64,000 nucleotides of DNA from Eleginops maclovinus (taxonomy: Eukaryota; Chordata; Actinopteri; Perciformes; Eleginopidae). Location: NCBI RefSeq assembly GCF_036324505.1, contig NC_086362.1, positions 3,841,043 to 3,905,042 on the forward strand, given 5' to 3'. Shown piece after piece: positions 1 to 9,008 of this stretch (position 1 is its first letter; every line of letters begins with the position of its first letter). A program made the position numbers and the translations under genes. The notes beneath the pieces are model-generated. The model was given only the letters and a program-made list of their open reading frames with translations. It had not been told where the DNA came from and did no database searches.

Positions 1-666
1 AATAAGCTATACTATATCTGAATTTATTGTTGATTTGCATTATGTGAAGCCTGTAATAAAAAAAAGACATCATATCAAATAAATGGAGCGAGAAAGAGTT
101 CTGCTGTTGATTAAATATCACACAGGAAACCTCACAGAAAGGAAAAATGTATTTAATGAGATTAAAAACCTGTTATTTCAGTAAATGTTGGAAATATTCA
201 GCGTACTGTACATTGAAAACCCCCCCCCACACCCAATAAAAACAGTCAATAAAAAACATATCTCATCGTTTGTAGTTTAGTTTAATACATCTTTTGCTAT
301 AATTTCTACCAATTTGGTCATAAAAGAGTTGGATAAACCTATATATACGCTGTATGAACATGTCCCCGGTCAGTAGCTGATGAGGCTAATCTACTTTAAG
401 CTACAGCTTTGTTGAAGGTTGTATAAAACACTTAATAAGGTCTTTTCAATTACACCACCACCTACTGCGCTACGCTAATGCTACTAGGAAATGTAGCTGA
501 ACTAGCATCCTTAAATATTGCATTGTGGCTCCCAAAGGCTTGTTTTCAGCACTCCGTGTTGCTGCTCATCATTTATACTCTGCCATCGATTCATTCTTGC
601 AAATTCATCAAGCCTCAATGGGCAGGATTGACCAAACTCCCCCCCAAAAAAACAACATTTTAACAG

Positions 667-3046
667 CTAATCTTGCACTTTCTTCAGTTCATTCACATCC
701 TGCTCGCAGTGTTTCACAGCAGAAATGATCAACGGACCACAGTTTTTCTCATCGTGTTTTACATGGGGACTGAAGTATGGGAAGAGCTCGTCACCGAACC
801 AACACTTAGTAAATGAGTAGATGTGAGTTTGGGCCTTCATATCGTAGAAGGACACGAGACCTTGCCTCGTAATCCACGAACACCCCGACTTTCTCAGGTT
901 TCTCTTCCAGCGAAAGACGAACCGGCGGCGCTGTGAGGGCTGCGTACTTATCATCCTCATAATGTACGGTGACCCAGTAACCGTTTTCTGGGTTCAGCAA
1001 CAGTTTTCCCTTGCGGTTTGCATCGCCCCTTGCCACACCGAGGTCCCACCCCGACTTGTTTGTGACCTCGACCTCCCAGAAAGACTTCCCAGAGGTCAAC
1101 TTGTTGAGCCCCAGGATGCTGCCGAACATATCGAACCTCTCCGGAGCATCATCTGCTTCCTGGTCCTCTCCAGCGTCTTTCACTTCCTTCCCACCAACAG
1201 AAAGAACAAGGCGTTGGTGCGCGGTGGTTGGATCCAGCTTTACATCCACTGTAAACAACAAGTTGGAGTTCCTTAACAGATCTGATCACAAAAGTCTATT
1301 ATTTTAAAGGTATTGTCAGGAATAAGCTGATCAAATCATGTACCTGTAAACTTTGGAACTCTCTCAAGTTCTGTGGAGTAAAGAAACACTTTTTAATCAA
1401 TTAAGTCAACATTTTAGATCTTAACATTCTCCGTCTCGATTGAAACGTTTACCAATGGAGGTCAGCTTGTCCAGTTGCTGTTGAACTTGTTCCAACATGG
1501 CTGTGGTGGTTTTTCTCATGGTGCCAAAAGACACTGATGTGTCAAGCTCTACTTTTGTCGTGTCCTTGAGGTCAAAGTCTTGAAGAGATGGGTAACTCTG
1601 AGACAAAGAAAGAGGAAGAGTGTTGGGATTAACCAACAAACATACATAACATAGGATCAAATCATACAAGCCTCAGTAGCTGGATTGTTGTTGTAGCTCT
1701 TCATAAGACCCTACTGTATGACCCAATCCTCCCACCTGAAGGAAAAGGATGTGATCCTCGAGTGCAGATATATCGTCCAGCTCAGAGATCGTTTTCTTAA
1801 GGCTTTTGATCTCTTTTTCCCACTCCTCTTTGATGTGTTTGGCATCTTTCTCCAAACACTCCCTCCTATCCTTCAGTGGCTTAAGAGCCGCAGCATGGGC
1901 CTCTTCCACAATGGCAAGCACAGCTGTGAACACACCCTCAATATCCCACCACTCATTCTCCAGTCGATCCTGAAATGATTTAGGGTTAGGGTTAGGTTAG
2001 CTCTTTTGGCTTGCTACAACACTCACAGCTTAACTAAATATGGAGAGTTATTCTGCCACAGGTTTGGATGGGCATGCTGTAAATAAGCGACAGGCCCAAG
2101 TATAAGCGTTGTCATTTGCAGTGGAAACTTTAAATAGCACACTGTGTTTCTGCCTAATTGTCTCACTGTTTTGCTCTGCCAGTTTTGAAAGACTGGTCTG
2201 GTTGGTTTTTTCAATCCAAGCAAATATTTGTCTCTCTTGCGGCTTACCTTGCAGTTCTTTAGAGATGTATTAATCTCATCCAACCGCGTGTTTCTCTTCT
2301 TAATTTCCTCTTGAAAGTCTGCCTTTGTGTTTTCAAGCTTGACCTGTAGTAAACCCAGAAAAGCAAGTCAATATCCCAGCAAACCCCGCCTTGTTTTTTG
2401 TGTACCTGAGAGTTTGCATCTTTATTTGCACAACATGGATTCAAGCTAAAATACACGACTGTCAAGACCTCAAATTCACCTTCTTCCTTTCCCATTCGTC
2501 TTCAGTAGACACAACCTCCTCCTGATCTTCTTCCATACAGCGTACACAAATGCATTTCTCCCTCTTTCTGCTGTACAGCTCCAAGGGCCGTCCATGCTTC
2601 AGACAGGCCCTCTCATCCAGGTTCTTGACAGGTTCCACCAACTTGTGGCCCTTCAACCGTTCAGTCGACGAATGATTCTTGAGGTGGGTCAGACAATACG
2701 ACGCAAGGCACACTAGGCAGGACTTCGTAGCCTTGAGCTTTCGTTCCGTGCAAATGTCGCAGGCCACTTCGCCGGGCGCCCCGGTGTACTTCTCAACGTC
2801 TTCCTCTGGGATCTTTCTCACCTGCTCGGCAATGCTTCTGAGGATGATGTTCGACTCTGGGGTTTTCATCTGATGCTGCTTGCACAGTGGGCAATTGGGA
2901 ACAATGAGGTCAAAGTGACGTTGCAAACATTTCTTACAAAAAGAGTGGCCACAAGTTGTAGTGACAGGATCCTCAAATAGATCTAAGCAGATGGAGCATT
3001 GCAATTGCTTCTCCAGGAAGCAGGGTGTTTCTTGAGTGGAGGCCAT
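667..3046 (-). pseudogene. TRIM-A: RING/B-box/coiled-coil/SPRY E3 ligase gene with a frameshift in SPRY
   Basis: Six coding exons can be joined by GT..AG splices with consistent phase: 2480-3046, 2248-2343 (96 nt), 1736-1969 (234 nt), 1453-1597, 1344-1370 (27 nt) and 667-1248. The first exon starts at ATG 3046 and encodes a C3HC4 RING (C17 to C55, with CGHSFC), B-box 1 (C96 to H121) and a B-box 2 remnant starting at C148. The 96- and 234-nt exons encode the heptad-rich coiled coil. The last exon carries the PRY start (VDVKLDP) and SPRY motifs such as FWEVEV, GWDLGVA and NGYW. Near 862-863 there is one extra base: one frame runs to VGVFVDYEA and then stops at 806, while the natural continuation (GLVSFYDMKAQTHIYSF) lies in the next frame and ends at TAG 667-669. 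As written, about the last 60 SPRY residues are lost. Without the extra base the product would be about 549 aa, normal for fish TRIM25/bloodthirsty-like proteins. It may be a young pseudogene, a truncated allele or an assembly error. B-box 2 also lacks its later zinc ligands. Confidence 0.8.
1979..1999. repeat. Short telomere-like TTAGGG stretch
   Basis: About three TTAGGG-like units lie just upstream (in gene orientation) of the 234-nt coiled-coil exon of TRIM-A, inside the intron. It is too short to be more than a chance or micro-insertion interstitial telomeric motif. Confidence 0.5.
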
Positions 3047-5413
3047 ATCTGCGTAAAGACAACATCAAGAGGTGAAGTGTAATAAATCTCGCTTCATTAT
3101 TATGTTGTTGAGTTTTTTGGGGGGGTATCGTTGCTAGATGACAGGATAATCATACATGAAAAAACAAAGCATACATGGAGATGAGTTAAAGAGGAACTTC
3201 ATAGTATTTGCATCTAATTTCCACACCAGGCGCATATCGCTTGCAGCAACCACACCCCTACCTGTTAGTACTAGTGAATGGGATTGAGCAACTTCTCATT
3301 TGTAAAAGGAACAGTTTGTATTCGGTCAATGTTTAACACATTTGTTTTATAAAAGCTCCTAATTAAACCGAAGGGATTCAACATGCATGTTATGAACCTC
3401 AACACGGTCACTACCGTACCCCTTCATTTATAATCCTTGTATTGTTATGTATAGTTTCCTGCTGATCCGTTGAGATTTTGAAATAATATAGTTGGAGGGT
3501 TCAGAAAAGATTGGCATTATTTTATTGATTTATTTTCAAGTTGCTGAGATTCAATATTATTGAGAAAAAGATCTACAAAATAGCATTTTTAGAACAGCCA
3601 CCTTAGCTTTTCCTTAATTCCAATATCGCCCCCCCTATATATACAGGTGCAGTTTAACCCTGCTGTTGTATCTTTGTTATAACTCATTTCTGTAAGCATC
3701 ATTCCTTTTCTGAACAGCAGGAACACGTACAAAACCCCTCTAATAGGGTTGTACCTCTAAGGCGTACCCTTAGAGGTACCAAACCTTTTTTGCGGCGTAC
3801 CCCCTTCTGCTGTCTTCTTCTACGTTTCTATCAAACACTAATAAATTATAGTTTTTTGATTTAAAATAAAAGGGATTACAAAGGAAATGTTTATTGTTCC
3901 TGTTTTTTTATTGTAGCCTATGGAAAAACCCCACTTAAAAAACAACACTGTGTAATATTTTTACACCAGACCCCCCCCCCCCCCCACACACACACACACT
4001 TTGGGCATCCCTGCTCTAAGGTATTACAGGTGACATCCACTGGGTATGCAACCCTTGGGGGTGTGGGCGTGTTAGATCACAAGCAAAAAATCATCCAGCA
4101 CAAACAATTGCAGTAAGCTAATCCGCTGTCTAAAACACAGCAGGTGAACTCTCTGGATTTTAAGTGCTTGACATTGTGTAGTAGGACCAGTATTCAACAA
4201 AAAAGGTGAACAGAACCTTCAAATGATAATCTAACATTTTCTAAAACCAACACTTAATAGAAAGTAATATGATGTAGTAGATTGTGATATTACCTTAGAG
4301 CTATTCCGTCTATCTCTTTCTCTCTCCACTCCCACCTGGTGTGTGTGTGAGTGTGTGTGCTTCCTCTGGGCCGTCCTTACTCTACTGCTAAGTTTCGTTT
4401 CTGTTTAAAGGTTCTGCCAGTAACTCGCTTCACTTAAAGAGACACGTGAGAAACCACATTTTCTGTTTGTCTTCTGTACACTTCCTGTTTCGCAAGTGCT
4501 AACAGATCAAATATCTGACTTGCCTTTGAAAAAGTAAACTGTTTAAGTCTCTGAGGCTCAATGTTTGACTGGTAGACTGAAACGTTTTACATTCCATCAA
4601 TGTGTTGGGGAAAAGGAGGAACAAAAAAACAAAAAAAAGCTTAAATGCAGTGTTTTATTAATATATAATTTAATTTAATATACAAAAGGAAAACATTAAA
4701 CATTTTGACACTGAAAAATTTCACCCACACATAAATTACATTCATACAATATAAGCTATTACACCCTGTCATCAGTCATCAGTATTGTGGTTTTCAAGGT
4801 TTTCTGAAATCGTAATTGATATTTAATTTGCTCAATATTCTTGTTTTAAAGAAAAGTGGGCTAAACATTTCAAAGGGGAATCCATTTAAATGCATCTGAT
4901 GTAGACATCTTGGGACATATGCTTATTAGCTTCTGGTGGATAGTGAGGTGAGGTGATCAATAACATTGTCACATATGTCTGTTAATTATGTCCATGACCA
5001 GCAGCCATTTATCCTAGCTTAGCACAATAATTGTAAACCCAGGGAAACAGCTAGCCTTGGAGTGGGGGCGTTAGCACCACATGATAAACATGTTAAATAT
5101 CAAGCTGAAAAGATGCTAATAGGTAGATTTTGTTACGTTTGACTAGTGTTTATGCTAAGCTAACATACATTAGCGCTGCAGTTAGTGAGAACCTCCATAC
5201 GGCCGTCCCATATATCTGTAAATTAGCAGTAAATAAGCTTAGCTTAGCACAAAGACTGGAAACAAGTAGGAAACAGCTTGCTTCAGGGTGGGCATTTTAA
5301 ATATTGAGCCATAGAAATGCTAATATGTAGATGTGTACACAGTTTGCTAGTCTTTATGCTAAAATATGCTAACAGCCTTATATTTTACTTCAAATGTGAG
5401 GCTGCTATTGATC
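3047..5413. other. Intergenic DNA between TRIM-A and TRIM-B
   Basis: AT-rich sequence upstream of TRIM-A with no convincing coding exon on either strand. It should contain the TRIM-A promoter and any 5' untranslated exon, but I cannot place them. It holds a poly-C/(CA)n tract near 3970-3999. Around 5000-5300 there are two similar blocks with the motifs gcttagcacaa and ggaaacagct, perhaps a degenerate dispersed repeat. No SPRY exon for TRIM-B was found here. Confidence 0.5.
3970..3999. repeat. Poly-C / (CA)n simple repeat
   Basis: A run of about 16 C followed directly by (CA) dinucleotides. Such tracts are prone to length variation and assembly error. Confidence 0.85.
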
Positions 5414-5926
5414 CTCTAATCCAAGGGTGTCTATACTACGGCCCGGGGGCCATTTTGAATCGACCCTCAGCAAATTCTAAAAGTATAATGCAATATGTCT
5501 TATATTGCACTTCTCAAATATATATGTTCAAATATATTAATGAGCCCAATTTTCAAATAAATTCAGTCAATTAGAATTTAAAACATTTTCTAACAAATCT
5601 TAGTTGATTAAAAAAAAAGCAATAACTTATTTCTATATCAAGCTTGAAATGTAACCTTCATATTTACTCTTATTATCAGCGATCTGAGGCTTCTGTTTTA
5701 AGGAATGAGCTGCAAACAAAATAAATGAAACCCCTAAAGACAGACGGGATGTAGGCTGTTTTTTCCTTAAAGCATTTGAAAGTATCACGCATTATTCACC
5801 TACATTTGATTTGTTTGGCTAACTTATAACTTAACTTATGAGGCAACATTCACCTCTATAAGTGGCCCGTATATATTTCTGTATGTGGCCTTCAGTGAAA
5901 AAAGTTTGGACACCCCTGTTCTAATC
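5414..5926. mobile_element. Non-autonomous hAT-like DNA transposon with 8-bp target duplication
   Basis: The element spans about 5422-5918. It begins CAAGGGTGTC and ends GGACACCCCTG, an imperfect terminal inverted repeat of the hAT/Charlie type (CAGGGGTGTC...). It is flanked by CTCTAATC (5414-5421) and TTCTAATC (5919-5926), an 8-bp target-site duplication with one mismatch, as expected for hAT. The terminal regions are GC-rich (cggcccgggggcc) and the interior is AT-rich and non-coding. A diverged copy in the same orientation lies at about 10080-10454. No transposase is encoded. Confidence 0.8.
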
Positions 5927-6205
5927 TAAACCTCAACCAGAAAGTGAAAAAAAGTCATATGAATCCCATGCAGCAAACACATGGTCCAACAATATATGCT
6001 GCTGTAGAGTATCGTTACATTTTAGAGGATACATTAAAAACAACTTCGTTCAGGTGCTCTTGAAGGTGAAGCGATGTTCGTCTAATCGTTAAGACCAGGC
6101 AGTGCGTTGAAATGACTGTAAAGAAGAGAGACAACAATAAAGAATCACTGGTTGTTGACCATTGTTTGACACCACAAATATTGCTAATGACAGAAAATAT
6201 TGAGA

Positions 6206-6211
6206 TTTATT
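6206..6211 (-). terminator. AATAAA polyadenylation signal overlapping the TRIM-B stop codon
   Basis: Plus-strand TTTATT at 6206-6211 reads AATAAA on the minus strand. The TAA at 6207-6209, which would end read-through from the TRIM-B coiled-coil exon, is embedded in it. If used, the transcript would have almost no 3' UTR beyond the signal. Confidence 0.4.
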
Positions 6212-7293
6212 GGCTTTTCATGGCTATGCAGACCTGCAGGAAGTGGAGGTCGTCTTGGATCTGTGAAAGCTGCTCTATCTCCGTGGTTCTGGTCTGCAGC
6301 TCCAAGATTTCTTCCTCTAGTTGTTTGATGAGCTGTTTATTTTGTGCCCATGCCTCTTTTGGATTTCCTCCACCGATGTCTAATGATTTAACCTTCTCAA
6401 CTTTACTCAGTGTCTCTAGAATTGCTTGCTGGAGTTTCATCTTTCTCCACTTTAGTTTGACCTGTAAAAAAAGAAAATAAGGTTCAAGGAGTAATTGAAT
6501 GTGAATCCTCTTCAAAGATGCTTTTGTGTTTGTTTTAAGCTCAGGATGATTGCCCCGTGGTGTTTGTAATGAAATGATGTTTGAATTAATTGTCGTGCCA
6601 GGGTATTTTTTGCTTTCGATTCACACAATCAAGACACACAAAAACAGATTAAGCTTTCTGTCATAGAAGTGGTCAAACACAAGTGGCATTATGGCAAATT
6701 ACCAAATAATTTTGCTTTGACGCTGTTTTTTTAGACTCTACCTTCTTCTTTGTAGCTTCCTTGCTGATAGAAATGATGTGATGGCCCCTGTGTTCTGTGT
6801 GGGTGCACATGGAGCAGATGCATGTGCGATCACTCCTACAGAACCTGTTCAACTGCTTCCCATGCAGCCTGCAGACAGAGTCCTCCAGGTTCTTCACCAC
6901 ACTGATCAGAAGATGGCACCCGAGGTCTTCACTCCGGTAGTGCGGCTCCAGATGAGTGGCACAGTACGAGGCCAGGCACTTCAGGCAGGACTTGACTGCT
7001 CTGTGTTGCACTGGGCAGAAATCACACAGAACCTCTCCAACGTTTAAAGGCACGTCTCCCTCTTCAGTCAGGGCACCAGCATGCAGCGTTTGGTCTGTTT
7101 TGAGCTGTGGCCTGCTGGGAAAAAAGGCCTTGCAGAGGGGGCACTGACAGACCTTGCTGATCCTCCAGTATTCCCCTATACAGCCCAGGCAGAAGCAGTG
7201 TCCACAGGGGAGGGAGGCAGGCCTGCTGAACTCATCCAGACAGATGCAGCACTGAGGAGGCTCGGACATTACACTCTGCGTGTGTGTGTTCAT
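6207..7293 (-). CDS. TRIM-B: SPRY-less RING/B-box/coiled-coil protein (possibly a gene remnant)
   Basis: Exon 1 (6742-7293) starts at ATG 7293, or at an in-frame ATG at 7269. It encodes a C3HC4 RING (CCICLDEF...CGHCFC...CPLC), B-box 1 (CDFC...CLKCLASYC) and a complete B-box 2 (CRLHGKQ...CSMCTHTEHRGHH), ending TKKK before a GT donor. The second exon (6234-6461, 228 nt) starts VKLKWRKM and is a heptad-rich coiled coil ending LHFLQ, the equivalent of the 225/234-nt exon of the neighbouring copies. The usual 96-nt exon could not be found between them. The donor after LHFLQ is weak (GTCTGC); reading through adds VCIAMKSQ and a TAA at 6207-6209. No 145/148-nt, 27-nt or SPRY exon exists before TRIM-A. 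Predicted product about 268 aa. It would be an E3 ligase lacking the substrate-binding B30.2 domain, or a decaying 3'-deleted copy. The reading frame is open throughout both exons. Confidence 0.65.
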
Positions 7294-7659
7294 TCAAGCA
7301 TGCAACCCGTGGTCTGATTTGATGGTGTATCAGCATGCACAGACGATGATGTGTTCTATTGGTTGATGATTACGGTATCTGTACAGAGAACAAATGTGTG
7401 TAAGCATATAGATGAACAAGTTTAACATTTTTGCCATTTATTTTCAGTTTGGTAATGTTTCCTGCCCCTCCAATAGTTTTGAAGTTCAGAAGTGTGTTTT
7501 TTTTCTTTTTGCTTGCACACATTGCAAACCAAGTGCTTAATTTTATTAAAGACAATAAAGTTCAATGAAAGCTTCTTCCTAGTTTCAGGGCAATAACGCT
7601 TGTAATCAAAGTTTTTAAGTTTTGCTGACATCAGGGTTTAAACATCTCTTTTGAAGTAA

Positions 7660-7660
<1 letters not shown>

Positions 7661-7740
<80 letters not shown>
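7661..7740. repeat. (TG)40 microsatellite
   Basis: An uninterrupted 80-bp TG tract. It ends about 20 bp before the 29-bp minisatellite upstream of the plus-strand ORF at 8014. Purine-pyrimidine alternation of this length can adopt Z-DNA. Confidence 0.97.
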
Positions 7741-7743
<3 letters not shown>

Positions 7744-7761
7744 AACATCACAATTCTAGGA

Positions 7762-7933
7762 TTCTAGAATGTGATGTCACAGCCCCAGGGTTCTAGAATG
7801 TGATGTCACAGCCCCAGGGTTCTAGAATGTGATGTCACAGCCCCAGGGTTCTAGAATGTGATGTCACAGCCCCAGGGTTCTAGAATGTGATGTCACAGCC
7901 CCAGGATCAAACACCAGCCCCAGGGTTCTAGAA
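7762..7933. repeat. 29-bp minisatellite, five tandem units plus one displaced partial unit
   Basis: Units start at 7762, 7791, 7820, 7849 and 7878. A degenerate partial unit starts at 7926. Each full unit is TTCTAGAA followed by TGTGATGTCACA and AGCCCCAGGG. The first four are identical, pointing to recent expansion or homogenisation. The fifth ends aggatc and is separated from the partial unit by a short duplicated caccagccccaggg segment. Confidence 0.95.
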
Positions 7934-8013
7934 TGTGAGTTCACATGAAGTCAAAGCACTTGTAACTACACAGATTAACCACTAGCCTACTGAACACTGC
8001 TGCAGTAAGCATC
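7762..8013 (+). promoter_or_regulatory. Candidate promoter of the tail-anchored ORF: HSE-like and CRE-like site array
   Basis: The minisatellite places six copies of TTCTAGAA (7762, 7791, 7820, 7849, 7878, 7926) within 90-250 bp of the ORF start. TTCnnGAA is a tail-to-tail pair of heat-shock-factor half sites. Each full unit also has TGATGTCA, one base from the CRE/ATF octamer TGACGTCA, set in the inverted repeat TGTGA-TG-TCACA. No TATA box is evident between the array and ATG 8014. Promoter activity is inferred from site content and position only. Confidence 0.4.
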
Positions 8014-8568
8014 ATGTACAACATGGAGCAAAACCCACAGACAAGAACCGTTTCTAAGACAGAAACACTAGAGATGATCCTGGAGGAGGAGACATCTGAG
8101 TTGGACCAATTTGAAACACCTGATCTTTCTGCCGCAGAGAGTGAGAAACAGCTTCGGTTGTTTGTCACCCTGCTGACGGTGAAAGTGATGAGCAAGTGTC
8201 ATGCTCTCAAGAATCGCAGCCAGGAGGACTGGACTACCCACACAAAGAGGCTGGTGAACAAGACCATGGAGGGACTCGCCATCACTAAAGGATTCTGCCC
8301 CGACGTCAGGAGCACCAAGGAAGTGTGCAAGGATGTTCTGAAAGACCTTCAGAAGAAGTTTTGCAGCAAGAGGCAGCTGGAGTCTCTGATTTTATCACAG
8401 CAACCGGCTGTGGAGGCAGCGATCGTCCAGTGTATGCAGGCCAACATCAAAAAGCTGTCTACACAGCTGGCAACGAAGGATTCCTCCAGCTGGAAGGAAG
8501 ATCTGCTGAAGGTCCTGTTCATCGCAGGTCTGCTTGTTGCCTTTGCTTTAATCGTACTGATCCGGTAA
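8014..8568 (+). CDS. Unknown 184-aa tail-anchored membrane protein, single exon
   Basis: The ORF is complete, from ATG 8014 (in-frame ATG at 8023 with the better context aacATGg) to TAA at 8566-8568. I do not recognise the family. The N-terminal ~50 residues are acidic (EMILEEETSELDQ). The middle is a mixed-charge, probably helical region with several cysteines (CHALKNRSQEDW, CPDVRSTKEVCKDVLKDLQ). The last ~20 residues form one hydrophobic helix (KVLFIAGLLVAFALIVLI) followed by a single R. There is no signal peptide, so this is the layout of a tail-anchored protein facing the cytosol. Its GC content is clearly above the AT-rich flanks, and the frame is free of stops and repeats, which favours real coding. 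It is the only plus-strand gene candidate in the TRIM cluster. An AATAAA follows at 8801. It could be an intronless lineage-specific gene or a retrogene; no poly-A tail or target duplication was seen. Confidence 0.65.
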   Translation: MYNMEQNPQTRTVSKTETLEMILEEETSELDQFETPDLSAAESEKQLRLFVTLLTVKVMSKCHALKNRSQEDWTTHTKRLVNKTMEGLAITKGFCPDVRSTKEVCKDVLKDLQKKFCSKRQLESLILSQQPAVEAAIVQCMQANIKKLSTQLATKDSSSWKEDLLKVLFIAGLLVAFALIVLIR

Positions 8569-8800
8569 AGCAGCACAGCAGCAGCTGCAGGTGGAGGAGG
8601 TGAACACTACCTTCACAGCTTCTCTTAGTTTCTTAGTTTTGGGTTTCCCTGGGTGCTCCGGTTTCAATCCCACATTTGTTTTTAGTCGGGGAAATTAGTT
8701 AATTTAGTTCTTATTATGTTTATTTTATAGTATCTTTTGAATAGTTGGAATATGATGTAAATGTTTAGTTTTAGTCTTTTTTTTTAGTTATGGTGTTATT

Positions 8801-8806
8801 AATAAA
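8801..8806 (+). terminator. AATAAA polyadenylation signal downstream of the tail-anchored ORF
   Basis: First plus-strand AATAAA after the stop codon at 8566-8568, giving a 3' UTR of about 250 nt. It lies just before a retroelement-like tail. Confidence 0.5.
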
Positions 8807-8835
8807 GTTAGTTAATTAATCAGCTGTTGTTATCA

Positions 8836-8952
8836 TGTACATTTCCCCGTTGTGGGACAAATAACGGTTTCTGATTTAGATTTTGAACTTTTGTAATGCT
8901 TGACAGCACTGCTGCTGGAACTAAATCATTTCGCAATTGGGGATGAATTAAG

Positions 8953-9008
<56 letters not shown>
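8836..9008 (+). mobile_element. LINE-like 3' tail fragments ending in (TATC)n
   Basis: Two related motifs occur in tandem: TTTCCCCGTTGTGGGACAAA (about 8841) and a diverged CAATTGGGGATGAATTAAG (about 8933). The second runs straight into (TATC) repeats at 8953-9008. Fish LINE-type retroelement 3' ends typically have this form, with a 'gtgggacaaataaagg'-like motif followed by a short tandem repeat. No reverse-transcriptase ORF is attached. Confidence 0.5.

Noticed and set aside
962..1307. Plus-strand frames overlapping the TRIM-A SPRY exon
   Set aside because: Antisense shadows of a recognisable B30.2 domain on the minus strand.
1979..1999. Interstitial telomere as evidence of a chromosome fusion
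   Set aside because: Only about three units are present, far too few to infer a fusion point.
7762..7933. Regularly spaced 29-bp repeats resembling a CRISPR array
   Set aside because: The units are contiguous with no unique spacers, there are no cas genes, and the surrounding genes are eukaryotic and spliced; it is a minisatellite.
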